NCBI GenBank assembly: GCA_963708855.1
Contig: CAVPUM010000005.1
Location: forward strand, 1 to 64,000
DNA from: CAIWHR01 sp963708855
GTDB lineage: Bacteria; Pseudomonadota; Gammaproteobacteria; Burkholderiales; Casimicrobiaceae
DNA: 64,000 nucleotides
Direction: 5' to 3'
Shown: positions 1-10,571 of the stretch, piece after piece
How the letters are laid out: every line of letters starts with the position of its first letter
Position numbering within the stretch: position 1 is the stretch's first letter
Notes under the pieces: model-generated
Told to the model about the DNA's origin: nothing
What the model saw: only the letters and a program-made list of their open reading frames with translations
The model's database searches: none
Translations under genes and position numbers: made by a program

Positions 1-2
1 TG

Positions 3-293
3 CCCTGCACCGCCGCCGTTCGCGGTGTCCCCTATTCGATCGCCGATTTCGTGCAGATCGGCGAACGCACCTGGAACCTCGAGCGTCTGTTCAACCTGAA
101 GGCGGGACTCACCAGGGCGGACGACACGCTGCCGCAGCGGCTGCTGAAGGACGCGCACAAGCGCGGTCCGTCGGCCGGTGTCGTAGTCGACCTGGACGCG
201 ATGCTCCCCGTGTATTACCGCGAACGGGGCTGGTCGGCGGAAGGCGTGCCGACGCGCGAGAAGCTGGCCGAGCTGGGGCTGGCATCCACCTGA
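3..293 (+). CDS. Aldehyde:ferredoxin oxidoreductase, C-terminal end (partial at left edge)
   Basis: The last 96 residues of a gene that begins before the window. They match the C-terminal signature of tungsten-dependent aldehyde:ferredoxin oxidoreductases: ERTWNLERLFN, then a DDTLPQRLL segment, then YYRERGW followed by GVPTREKLAELGL. These enzymes oxidise aldehydes to acids with a tungstopterin and a 4Fe-4S cluster, both bound by the part outside the window. The next two genes encode a flavin oxidoreductase and a MoaD-like protein. That set resembles the AorABC-type enzyme of Aromatoleum, in which a FAD subunit couples to NAD(P). The family call is strong; the substrate is unknown. Confidence 0.85.
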   Translation, partial: PCTAAVRGVPYSIADFVQIGERTWNLERLFNLKAGLTRADDTLPQRLLKDAHKRGPSAGVVVDLDAMLPVYYRERGWSAEGVPTREKLAELGLAST

Positions 294-348
294 TCCGGCG
301 ACATTCGCCGGCATCCACGGGCGCACACAATCTATCGGGACCGAGACC

Positions 349-1755
349 ATGCATCACGTCATCATCGGCGGCGGACCGGCCGCGACCAACGCGATCGAGA
401 CGATCCGGCAGTTCGACGGCGGCCGGTCGACCATCACGCTGCTTTGCGACGAGCCGGCGCATTCGCGCATGGCGCTGCCGTATTGGCTGGCGGGAACGAT
501 CCCCGAGGCGCATACGCACACCGGGGATGCCGCCTACTTCGCGCAGCTTCACGTCGCGACCCGGTTTGGCGTTCGCGTAGCCGCCGTCGATCCGCGCGGC
601 AAGACCGTGACGCTCGCCGATGGCGGCAGGCTCGATTTCGACAACCTGCTGCTCGCCACCGGATCGTCGCCGCTCTCCCCGCCGATTCCCGGCGCCGATC
701 TGCCGGGAGTCGAGCCGCTCTGGTCGCTGGCAGACACCGATCGCGTGCTGAAGTGCGCCGCATCGCTGCAGCCGGCGGGACGCGCACCGCGTGTCGTGCT
801 CGTCGGCGCGGGCTTCATCGGCTTCATCGTCCTCAATGCGATGTACAAGCGGAAATGGCAGTTGGCCGTGGTCGAGCGCGAGGGGCAGGTGCTCCCGCGG
901 ATGCTCGACGCGCCCGGCGCGGACCACGTGCGTCGCTGGCTGGCGACGCGGGACATCCCGGTCCACTGCGGTGCGACGGTCCGGCGAATCCGGCAAGAGG
1001 CCGGCGCAACGAAAGCCGTCGAGCTGTCGGACGGTCGGTCGCTGACCGCCGACATCGTGATCCTGGCCACAGGCATCCGTCCGAACCTGGACCTGCTCCG
1101 GGGATCGGGCATCGCCATCGGCGAGGCGATACTGGTGAACGACCGGATGCAGACGAATTTCCCGCATGTCTACGCGGGTGGCGACGTGGCCCAGGGCCCG
1201 GTTCTGCACGCAACGCAGAGTGCCGTCCATCCCATCCAGCCGACGGCGGTCGACCACGGTCGGGTGGCCGGCGCCAACATGGCCGGCCACGAGGTGCATT
1301 ATCCGGGCAGTCTGCTGATGAACGTGGTCGACATCTGCGGCCTTCAGGGTGCCTGCTTCGGGCGCTGGGACGATGCGGGCGCCGAGGCGATGACGATCGA
1401 CAATCCGGCCGGATTCATCTATCGCAAGCTGCTCTGGAATGACGACCGCATTTCCGGCGCCATCTTCGCGGGGCGAGCCGACGACATGGGGATGCTCACC
1501 GACGTTGGCATGGTCAAGGGGCTGATGCAGACGGGGACCCGGTTGGGACCATGGAAGAAGTACCTGCGGGAGTACCCGTTCGACATCCGCCGCGCGTACG
1601 TTGGCTGTGGCGTGGCGGCGAAGCTGGTCGGCACGACGTTGCTGGGCCGGCCGGCCAAGGGGCGTCAATATCGATTCGGGTCTGCAGAAGCCGAAGGTGC
1701 CCGCCAACGCGGCGCACGCGGTGTTCGTCGCGAAGCGCTGACCGCCTTTGCATGA
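349..1755 (+). CDS. FAD-dependent pyridine nucleotide oxidoreductase, probable AorC-like subunit
   Basis: A 468-residue two-dinucleotide-fold flavoprotein. The N-terminal FAD motif GGGPAATNA lies at residues 7-15, ATGSSP at 103-108, the NAD(P) motif GAGFIG at 153-158, ATGIRPN at 240-246 and the second FAD motif YAGGDV at 275-280. No redox-active CxxxxC pair is seen, so it is the NADH oxidase/ferredoxin-reductase kind and not a disulfide reductase. It starts 55 bases after the aldehyde oxidoreductase stop and overlaps or abuts the MoaD-like gene, so the three are probably co-transcribed. By analogy with Aromatoleum AOR it likely passes aldehyde electrons to NAD+ (inference). The reading frame is intact. 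Confidence 0.8.
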   Translation: MHHVIIGGGPAATNAIETIRQFDGGRSTITLLCDEPAHSRMALPYWLAGTIPEAHTHTGDAAYFAQLHVATRFGVRVAAVDPRGKTVTLADGGRLDFDNLLLATGSSPLSPPIPGADLPGVEPLWSLADTDRVLKCAASLQPAGRAPRVVLVGAGFIGFIVLNAMYKRKWQLAVVEREGQVLPRMLDAPGADHVRRWLATRDIPVHCGATVRRIRQEAGATKAVELSDGRSLTADIVILATGIRPNLDLLRGSGIAIGEAILVNDRMQTNFPHVYAGGDVAQGPVLHATQSAVHPIQPTAVDHGRVAGANMAGHEVHYPGSLLMNVVDICGLQGACFGRWDDAGAEAMTIDNPAGFIYRKLLWNDDRISGAIFAGRADDMGMLTDVGMVKGLMQTGTRLGPWKKYLREYPFDIRRAYVGCGVAAKLVGTTLLGRPAKGRQYRFGSAEAEGARQRGARGVRREALTAFA

Positions 1756-1780
1756 CCCGCCCACGTCTGTCCTACGCGCC

Positions 1781-2008
1781 ATGCAGATCCGCCTGAAGCT
1801 GATGGGGATGCTAAAGGCCAGGACACCCCCCGGAGGCGCGCTCGAGGTGGCCGACGGCGCGACGATCGACGACGTGCTGCGCGCGCTGGGGATCGCCTCG
1901 CCGACCATTCGCGTATTCACGGTCAACGGCCAGTTCGAACGCGATCGCAATCGGGTGCTCGCCGCGAACGACGAACTCGCGGCCATTCCACCCGTCGGCG
2001 GCGGTTGA
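1781..2008 (+). CDS. MoaD/ThiS-family sulfur carrier protein
   Basis: A 75-residue beta-grasp protein ending in PPVGGG; the terminal Gly-Gly is the tail that is adenylated and thiocarboxylated in MoaD/ThiS proteins. The ATG at 1781 (MQIRLKLMGML) fits the family length. An in-frame TTG at 1748 overlaps the upstream stop and would add 11 residues. Placement directly after the aldehyde oxidoreductase and its flavoprotein suggests a dedicated carrier for dithiolene sulfur in the tungstopterin cofactor. A general MoaD role is also possible. Confidence 0.8.
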   Translation: MQIRLKLMGMLKARTPPGGALEVADGATIDDVLRALGIASPTIRVFTVNGQFERDRNRVLAANDELAAIPPVGGG

Positions 2009-2021
2009 GGACGACGCCGCC

Positions 2022-3044
2022 TCAGTCGACTTTCGCCCCGGACATCTTCACGATCCGCGCGTACTTCGGAATCTCGCTCCGGATGAACGCGGCGAACTCG
2101 CCGGGTGTGGTCGGCGCCGGCTCTGCCCCCTGCGCGGTCAGCCGCTCGCGCATCTCCGGGGAGTTCAGGATCCTCGTGACTTCGGCATTCCACTTGGCGA
2201 TGACGTCCTGCGGCGTGCCCGCCGGGGCGAGCAGGCCGAACCAGGTCGAGATGTCGAAGCCGGGCAGCCCGGTCTCCGCCATCGTCGGCAGGTCGGGGGC
2301 GAGCTTCGAGCGCTGCGCGGTCGTGACGGCGAGCGCCTTCAGCTTGCCGGCCTTGACCTGCGGCGTCGCATTGGCGAGGTTGTCGAACATGAACTGCGTG
2401 TCGCCCGCGAGCAGCGCGTGCGTGGCCGGCGCGCCGCCCTTGTACGGAACGTGAGCGATGTCGGTCGCCGTCTCGACCTTGAACAATTCGCCGGCGAGAT
2501 GCCCGGCGCTGCCGTTGCTGCCGGAACCGAAGGCGAGCTTGCCGGAATTCGCCTTGGCGTAGGCGACGAACTCCTTTGCCGAGTTGACCGGCAGCGACGC
2601 GTTGACGACCAGCACGTTCGGCGTGATCGCGACGAGCGTGATCGGCGCGAAGTCCTTGACCGCGTCGTACGGCATCTTCGCGTAGAGGCTGGGATTCACC
2701 GCGTGGGTCGACAGCGCCCCCATCAGGATCGTGTAGCCGTCGGGCGCGGCCTTCGCGACGAGTTCGGCGCCGATGTTGCCGCCTGCGCCGGGGCGGTTGT
2801 CCACGACCACGCTCTGGCCCCAGGCGTCGCCGACCTTCTGCGCGATGAGGCGGCCGACGATGTCGAGCGGGCCGCCCGGCGGAAAGGGAACGACGAGCCG
2901 CACCGGACGGGAAGGGTAGGCCTGAGCGGCGGCCTGCGTCGCCGCGATGAGCGATGCAGCGACGGCCAGCGACAACCCGATCGCAAGCAGGGTCAACCGC
3001 CGGGCGCGGAACTTCAGGAGTGAAAGACGTTCGGATACAGACAT
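2022..3044 (-). CDS. Bug-family (TctC-like) tripartite tricarboxylate transporter substrate-binding protein
   Basis: A 340-residue periplasmic receptor. The ATG at 3044 gives a signal peptide with a long hydrophobic stretch and a probable cleavage after AQA near residue 41, followed by the family start YPSRPVRLVVPFPPGG. DNRPGAGGNIGAELVAKA and PDGYTILMG are further Bug hallmarks. These proteins bind carboxylates or related small molecules for TctAB membrane partners, but no TctA or TctB lies nearby, as is usual for the very many orphan Bug receptors of Burkholderiales. It is convergent with the MoaD-like gene, 13 bases apart. The ligand cannot be told from sequence. Confidence 0.88.
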   Translation of the reverse strand: MSVSERLSLLKFRARRLTLLAIGLSLAVAASLIAATQAAAQAYPSRPVRLVVPFPPGGPLDIVGRLIAQKVGDAWGQSVVVDNRPGAGGNIGAELVAKAAPDGYTILMGALSTHAVNPSLYAKMPYDAVKDFAPITLVAITPNVLVVNASLPVNSAKEFVAYAKANSGKLAFGSGSNGSAGHLAGELFKVETATDIAHVPYKGGAPATHALLAGDTQFMFDNLANATPQVKAGKLKALAVTTAQRSKLAPDLPTMAETGLPGFDISTWFGLLAPAGTPQDVIAKWNAEVTRILNSPEMRERLTAQGAEPAPTTPGEFAAFIRSEIPKYARIVKMSGAKVD

Positions 3045-3339
3045 GCGGGAACGGGGTGTTTGCCTTCGGGCCGGGTGCGAGCCGCATTCTAGCAGCGCGG
3101 ACGGATGGGCCGCGCGACGCCCGGGCGGCGGGGAGGCCGCGGCGCCATCGGACCTCGACGTCGACCAAGGTGAGCGGCGGCGGTTTGCCGAGGGTCGTCG
3201 AGGCAGCGCATAATTGCCGGCCATCCCGGACAAGCCAGGCTTGACGCCGGTTCCGCCGGCGGTCCCTTGCCGCAACAGGCGCGATTGAGCATCGGTCCGA
3301 CCCATAACCCGATTTCGATACTTCGTCCCCAAGAACGTG

Positions 3340-4543
3340 ATGAAGAAAAGCACTGTCGGCACGCTCGCCGTACTCGGACTTGTCATTGCCGCCGGCGGCG
3401 GCTACTGGTTCGGGCAGCAGCGCAACGGTGCGCCGGCCGCGACCGGTGCCATGGCGCCGGCGGGCGGAGGTGCGGGTGGCAAAGGCGCCGCCGCGCCCGG
3501 AGGCCAGGTCGCCGGCGTGACGGTGCAGGCGGCAAAGGTCACGTATGCGCCGATGCCGCAAGGGATCACGGCGGTCGGCAGCCTGCGCTCCGACGAGTCG
3601 GTGACGCTGCGCCCGGAGGTGGCCGGGCGCATCGGCGTCATCGCCTTTCAGGAGGGTCAGCGCGTCACGAAGGGGGCGCTGCTCGTGCGGCTGGATGCGG
3701 CGGTGCCCGAAGCCGAGGTGGCGCAGGCGCGGGCCAATCTGACCCTTGCCAGGTCCAAATTCGACCGCGCGGTCGATCTCGCCCAGCGCAATTTCATGTC
3801 CGGCCAGGCCAAAGACGAGGCCGAGAACAATCTGAAGGTCGCCGAGGCGTCGCTGCAGGTGGCGGAGGCGAGGCTCGCGAAGATGGAAATCCGCGCGCCG
3901 TTCACCGGCATGATCGGGTTGCGCGGGGTGTCCGTCGGCGATTACGTCAAGGAAGGCGCCGATCTCGTCAACCTGGAATCGATCGACACGCTCAAGGTCG
4001 ACTTCCGCGTGCCGGAGACCTACCTGAAGCAGGTGCAGGTCGGGCAGTCGCTCGCCGTGATTCTCGACGCGATTCCCGGCAAGACCTTCGACGGCAAGGT
4101 GTTTGCCCTGAACCCGCTGTTCGACGCGGCGGGGCGGTCGATCGTGATCCGTGCGGTCGTGCGCAATACCGATACGGCGCTGCGCCCGGGAATGTTTGCG
4201 CGGGTGCGGTTGTTCACGCGGGAGGCGAAGGACGCGCTGGTCGTTCCCGAGACGGCGCTGGTCCCGTCGGGCGACGAGCAGTATGTCTTTCGCGTGGTCG
4301 ACGGCAAGGCGTTGCGCACGAAGATCGACATCGGGCAGCGCCGCGACGGCGTGGTCGAGGTGCTGCAGGGGCTCGATCCCGACCGCGACGATCGTCACGG
4401 CCGGGCACCTCAAGATCCGCGACGGCAGCGCCGTGACGGTGGCCGGCGCGGCGAACGGCAACGGGGTCGCCGCGGGTGCCGCCACCAAAGGCGAGCCGGT
4501 GCCGGACAAGTCGGCGGCGCCCGCCGCGCAATCGAAGTCCTGA
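3340..4543 (+). CDS. RND efflux periplasmic adaptor (membrane fusion protein)
   Basis: A MexE/AcrA-type adaptor of about 400 residues. A membrane anchor (residues 6-22) is followed by a Gly/Ala/Pro-rich linker, a lipoyl half-motif, a coiled-coil hairpin (near ARANLTLARSKFDRA), the second lipoyl half (RAPFTGMIGLRGVSVGDYV) and beta-barrel domains. The ATG at 3340 follows an in-frame GTG. The frame shifts near 4380, inside a conserved C-terminal stretch that continues with ATIVTAGHLKIRDG and stops at 4543. The RND pump gene starts 18 bases downstream, so the two form an operon. No outer-membrane TolC-like partner follows. Confidence 0.85.
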
Positions 4544-4561
4544 CCGAAGGACGAACCGACC

Positions 4562-7500
4562 ATGACGCTGCCCGAGCTCTGCATCAAGCGCCCGGTCTTC
4601 GCGACGGTGCTGTCTCTGATCGTGCTCCTGGTCGGCGCGATCTCGTACACGCGCCTGCCGGTGCGCGAGTACCCGAAGATCGACGAGCCCGTGGTCAGCG
4701 TGCAGACGATCTACCGCGGCGCCTCCGCCGAGGTCGTCGAGTCGCAGATCACCAAGCCGCTCGAGGATTCGCTGTCCGGCATCGAGGGCGTCGAGCTGAT
4801 GACCTCGCAAAGCCGCTCGGAGCGCAGCCAGATCAACGTCCGGTTCCGGCTGACGCGCGATGCCGACGCCGCCGCCGCCGACGTGCGCGACAAGGTGGCG
4901 CGCGTGCGCAACCGCATGCCGGAGTCGGCCGACGACTCGGTGATCGCCAAGGTCGAGGCCGACGCTTTTCCGATCCTCTACATCGGCGTCGAATCGGGGC
5001 GCATGTCGCAACTCGACGCGACCGATTACATCAATCGTTACATCAAGCCGCGGCTGTCCGTGCAGCCGGGAGCCGCCGACGTGCGCGTGTTCGGCGAGCG
5101 CAAGATCACGATGCGCATCGAGATCAACCGCGCGCGGCTCGCGGGCTACCGGCTCACCGTCCAGGACGTCGAGGATGCCCTCCGCCGGCAGAACGCCGAG
5201 ATTCCCGCCGGCCGCATCGAGTCGGAGTCGCGCGAATTCGCCGTGGTCGCCGAAACCGATCTGCAATCGACCGAGCAGTTCGCGGACGGGATCATCGCCA
5301 ACGTCGGCGGCTATCCGGTCCGGATCAGGGACGTTGCCAATGTGGTGATCGCGCCGGCCGACGAGCGCGTCATTTCACGCTTCAACGGCAAGCCCGCGAT
5401 CAACATCGGCGTCGTCAAGCAGTCCACGGGCAACCCGCTCGAGCTGTCGCAGGCGGTCCGGGCCGAGGTCGACCGGATCAACGAGAACCTGCCGGGCGGG
5501 ATGAAGCTCACGGTCGCCTACGATTCGTCGCTGTTCATCGAGCGCTCGATCTCCTCGGTGTTCGAGACGATCGCAGAGGCGATCCTGCTGGTCGTGCTGG
5601 TCATCTTCTTCTTTCTGCGCAGCTTCCGCGCGACGCTGATCCCGATCGTCACCATCCCGGTGGCGCTGATCGGCGCGTTCGCGCTGATGTACCTGTTCAA
5701 CTTCACGATCAACACGCTGACGCTGCTCGCGTTCGTGCTCGCGATCGGCCTCGTCGTCGACGACGCGATCGTCGTGCTGGAGAACATCTTCCGGCATATC
5801 GAGGAGGGCATCCCGCGGCGGAAGGCGGCCATGCAGGGCGCGCGCGAGATCGCGTTCGCCGTGATCGCGATGACGCTCACGCTTACCGCGGTTTTCGCGC
5901 CGCTGGCCTTTGCGACGGGGCGCACCGGACGGCTGTTCATCGAGTTCGCGCTGACGCTGGCCGGCGCGGTGCTGGTGTCCGGCTTCGTGGCGCTGACGCT
6001 CTCGCCGATGATGTGCTCGCTGCTGCTCCGCCACGAAAAGAAGCATTCGTGGCTCTACAACGTGATCGAGCGTTTCCTGCAGGGACTGACCCGCGGCTAC
6101 CGGCGCGCCCTCAGGGCCACGCTCGGCGCGCCGGCGCCGATCGTGCTGGCATGGCTGGTGGTGGCCGGTCTCGGCGGACTGCTGTTCACGCAGCTGAAGT
6201 CCGAGCTGACGCCCTCCGAGGATCGCGGCGTGATTTTCGGCATCGTGCTCGTCGCCGCAGGGCGCGACGGTGCGCTACACGTCCGAAGAACACGCGTCCG
6301 ATCGAGGAGCTCTACACGCAGATACCGGAAGCGGCGGCATGGAGCGCGATCTCCGGCTTCCCGACGGTCGCCGACGGCAACGCGATCCTGCGCCTGAAGC
6401 CGTGGGAGGAACGCACGCCGCCGGCAGCAGCAGATCACCGACGAACTGCGGCCGAAGTTCGCGCAGATTCCCGGCGTGATCGCGTTCCCGGTCAACCCGC
6501 CCTCGCTCGGCCAGTCGCCGCGGTCGACGCCGATCGAGTACGTGATCATGTCGCAGGTGCCTTACGCCGAGCTGGCGCGCACGACCGAGCAGTTCATGGC
6601 CGAGATGCGCAAGTACCCGGGCGTGCAGAACCTGCAGATGGACCTGCGGCTCAACACGCCCGAGGTCCGGGTCGCGGTCAAGCGCGACAAGCTCGCCGAT
6701 CTGGCGATCAACGTCGACGCCGTCGGTCGCACGCTGGAGACGCTGCTGGGCGGACGCCAGGTCACCCGCTTCAAGAAGGACGGCGAGCAGTACGACGTCA
6801 TCGTCTGGGCCGGCGACCGCGACCGCGCCTCGCCGTCCGACATCACCGACATGTACGTGCGCGGCCGCAACGGCGAGATGGTGCAGCTCGCCAATCTGGT
6901 CGATGTGCGCGAGGGCGTCTCGCCGGCATCGCTCAACCACTTCAACCGGCTGCGGTCGGTCAAGGTCTCCGGCACGCTCGCGCCGGGTTACACGATCGCG
7001 GATGCGCTGAAGGCGATGGACGCCACGGCGAAGACATTGCTGCCGCCCACGGCGCAGACCGACCTCGACGGCCAGTCGCGCGAATTTCGCGCGTCGGGCA
7101 AGGAGATCTACTTCACGTTCGTGCTCGCGCTGCTCTTCATCTACCTCGTGCTGTCGGCGCAGTTCGAGAGCTTCGTCCACCCGTTCGTGATCATGCTGTC
7201 CGTGCCGCTGTCGATGACGGGCGCGCTCTTCACGCTCTGGCTGACCGGCGGCACGCTCAACATCTACAGCCAGGTGGGCCTCATCACGCTGATCGGCCTC
7301 ATCACCAAGCACGGGATCCTGATCGTCGAGTTCACGAACCAGTTGCGCGATCAGGGTCACGACATGATGTCGGCGGTCCAGGAGGCGGCCGTGCTGCGGC
7401 TGCGACCGATCCTGATGACGACCGGCGCGATGGTGCTGGGCGCGTTGCCGCTGGCGCTCGCGCATGGGGCCGGCGCCGAATCGCGGATCCAGATCGGCTG

Positions 7501-7648
7501 GGTCATCGTCGGCGGCATGTCGTTCGGCACGCTGCTGACGCTGTTCGTCGTGCCGACCGCCTATACGCTGCTGGCCGGCAAGCGCGTGCGGTTGCCGCAC
7601 GGGGAAGTGCCGGCGGTGCCGCTCCCGCAGCCCGGCGCGGCGGATTGA
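4562..7648 (+). CDS. RND-family multidrug efflux inner-membrane transporter
   Basis: About 1,028 residues, the normal length for an AcrB/MexF-type proton-driven pump. It begins MTLPELCIKRPVFATVLSLIV, the usual first membrane segment. The proton-relay aspartate pair appears as GLVVDDAIVVLEN near residues 400-401. The C-terminal half has SAQFESFVHPFVIMLSVPLS and LITKHGILIVEF, also family hallmarks. The frame slips three times (near 6258, 6290 and 6423) within a well-conserved stretch (RPIEELYTQIPEAAAWSAI), so one continuous gene is the best reading. Together with the adaptor it should export hydrophobic or amphiphilic compounds; specificity is unknown. Confidence 0.85.
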
Positions 7649-7707
7649 ACAGGGGATCGGCCCCGCTCCCTTGGCGAAGTCGGGGTCGATCCCCAGGTCG
7701 TCCAGGC

Positions 7708-8707
<1,000 letters not shown>

Positions 8708-8711
8708 TGTT

Positions 8712-9560
8712 CTATTTCTCCGTTTCGACCAGGCCCTTGACGAACCACTTCTGCATCAGCAGCACCACCGCCGCGGGCGGCAGCATCGCCAGCATCGCCG
8801 TCGCCATGATGAGATGCCATTCGTTCGCCGCGTCGCCGCCCACGATCATCCGCCGGATGCCGATCACCGTCGTGTACATCGATTCCTGGCTCGTGATGAG
8901 CAGGGGCCAGAGGTACTGGTTCCAGCCGTAGATGAACTGGAGCACGAACAGCGCCGCGATGCTGGTCTTCGACAGCGGCAGCACCACGTCCCAGAAGAAG
9001 CGCATCGGCCCGGCGCCGTCGATGCGCGCGGCCTCGGCCAGCTCCTCGGGAATCGTCAGGAAGAACTGCCGGAACAGGAACGTCGCGGTGGCCGAGGCGA
9101 TCAGCGGCAGCGTCAGGCCGGCATACGAGTCGAGCATCCCGAGGTCCGCCACCACCTTGAACGTCGGGATGATGCGCACCTCCACCGGCAGCATCAGCGT
9201 GACGAAGATCATCCAGAAGAAGAAATTCCGCAGCGGGAAGCGGAAGTAGACGATCGCGAACGACGCGATGATCGAGATCGCGATCTTGCCGATCGCGATC
9301 GAGAGCGCCATGATCAGGCTGTTCTTGAGCATCGTCGATACGGCGGCGCTGGAGCCCTTGGTGGACCCGGCGGCCAGCACCTGCGAGTAGTTGTGCAGGA
9401 ACTGGTCGCCCGGCAGCAGCGGCATCGGCACCGAGATGATCTGGTCGAGCGTGAGCGTGGAGGCGACGAAGGTCACGTAGACCGGAAACGCCACGACGAC
9501 GACGCCGAGAATCAGCACCGCGTGCGAGAACACCGTGAGCCAGGGCCGGTTTTCTACCAT
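8712..9560 (-). CDS. ugpE: Glycerol-3-phosphate ABC transporter permease UgpE
   Basis: An intact 282-residue MalG-type inner-membrane permease with six predicted membrane segments. The EAA loop that contacts the ATPase reads EELAEAARIDGAGPMRFFW. The N-terminus (MVENRPWLTVFSHAVLILGV) and the large periplasmic loop with FLHNYSQVL resemble UgpE proteins. The gene starts 10 bases after the ugpA stop and is followed 4 bases on by ugpC. Together with UgpA it forms the membrane channel of the importer. Confidence 0.92.
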   Translation of the reverse strand: MVENRPWLTVFSHAVLILGVVVVAFPVYVTFVASTLTLDQIISVPMPLLPGDQFLHNYSQVLAAGSTKGSSAAVSTMLKNSLIMALSIAIGKIAISIIASFAIVYFRFPLRNFFFWMIFVTLMLPVEVRIIPTFKVVADLGMLDSYAGLTLPLIASATATFLFRQFFLTIPEELAEAARIDGAGPMRFFWDVVLPLSKTSIAALFVLQFIYGWNQYLWPLLITSQESMYTTVIGIRRMIVGGDAANEWHLIMATAMLAMLPPAAVVLLMQKWFVKGLVETEK

Positions 9561-9570
9561 GGCAGGGCCA

Positions 9571-10452
9571 TCAGTACTGGACCTTCTTCTCGATGAAGCG
9601 GAACTGCACGACCGTCAGCGCGATCACGATGATCATCAGCACCACCGACTGCGCCGACGAGCCGCCGAGATCGCCGGACTTGATGCCGTCGTGGTAGACC
9701 TTGTAGACGAGGATCTGCGTCGCGCCGGCCGGCCCGCCCTGGGTGGTGGCGTCGATGACGCCGAACGTGCTGAAGAAGGCGTAGACGATGTTCACCACCA
9801 GCAGGAAGAACGTGGTGGGCGACAGCAGCGGAAAGACGATCGTCCAGAAGCGGCGCGTCGGCCCCGCGCCGTCGATCGCGGCCGCCTCGATCAGCGACTT
9901 GGGAATCGATTGCAGCCCGGCGAGAAAGAACAGGAAGTTGTAGCTGATCTGGTTCCACACCGACGCGATCACGACCAGCAGCATCGCCTGGTCGCCCTGG
10001 ATGATCCAGTTCCAGTCGATCCCCCAGCGCTTCAGCACATAGGTCAGGATGCCGATCGACGGCGCGAACAGAAACGCCCACAGCACGCCCGCGACCGCGG
10101 GCGCCACGGCGTAGGGCCAGATCAGCAGCGTCTTGTACGCCAGGGCCCCGCGCACGACGCGGTCCGCCATCGTGGCGAGCACCAGCGATATGGCGATGCC
10201 GAAGACGGCGACGAGGATGCTGAACACCGCCGTGACCTTGAACGACGCGAGATAGTGGCTGTCCCGGAACAGGTCGTTGAAGTTCTGCAGCCCGATGAAC
10301 TCCGTCTTCAGGCCGAAGGCGTCCTGCAGCAGGAACGAGAACCAGATCGCCTGCGCGGCCGGCCAGAAGAAGAAGACGATCGTGATCGCGATCTGCGGCG
10401 CGAGCAGCGCGTACGGCAGCCACGCCGAGCGGAATACGACGCGCTTTTCCAT
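9571..10452 (-). CDS. ugpA: Glycerol-3-phosphate ABC transporter permease UgpA
   Basis: An intact 293-residue MalF-type permease. It starts MEKRVVFRSAWLPYALLAPQ and carries the UgpA-like FGLKTEFIGLQNFNDLF loop after the first membrane segment. The EAA loop is LIEAAAIDGAGPTRRFW. It pairs with UgpE. A perfect 26-bp inverted repeat lies between the ugpB stop and this start, which may lower permease expression relative to the binding protein. Confidence 0.92.
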   Translation of the reverse strand: MEKRVVFRSAWLPYALLAPQIAITIVFFFWPAAQAIWFSFLLQDAFGLKTEFIGLQNFNDLFRDSHYLASFKVTAVFSILVAVFGIAISLVLATMADRVVRGALAYKTLLIWPYAVAPAVAGVLWAFLFAPSIGILTYVLKRWGIDWNWIIQGDQAMLLVVIASVWNQISYNFLFFLAGLQSIPKSLIEAAAIDGAGPTRRFWTIVFPLLSPTTFFLLVVNIVYAFFSTFGVIDATTQGGPAGATQILVYKVYHDGIKSGDLGGSSAQSVVLMIIVIALTVVQFRFIEKKVQY

Positions 10453-10485
10453 GAATCCGCGATCGGGGCGGATCGGGCCGGCGCA

Positions 10486-10554
10486 AGCGGAGCGGGCGGG
10501 TTCGCGGCGGGCGCATGCCGCACCCTAACCCGCCGCGAACCCGCCCGCTCCGCT
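10486..10554. repeat. Perfect 26-bp inverted repeat between ugpB and ugpA
   Basis: The left arm 10486-10511 is the exact reverse complement of the right arm 10529-10554, with a 17-base loop. The arms are almost pure G+C, so the RNA hairpin would be very stable. No T-run follows on either strand, so it is not a classical terminator. Its place between the binding-protein gene and the first permease gene matches mRNA-stabilising or partial-termination hairpins in other ABC importers (malE-malF in E. coli), which keep binding protein in excess. The function here is inferred. Confidence 0.75.
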
Positions 10555-10571
10555 GATGCCCCGTCCGGCTG

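Noticed and set aside
109..4650. Very long minus-strand open frame (about 1,500 codons) across the aldehyde oxidoreductase end, FAD protein, Bug receptor and adaptor genes
   Set aside because: Its translation is Arg/His/Pro-rich with no family motif, and it overlaps well-supported genes on both strands. Long antisense frames are expected at this GC content.
4370..6430. Programmed frameshifting in the adaptor and RND genes
   Set aside because: No slippery heptamer followed by a structured element was seen, and similar breaks occur in many unrelated genes.
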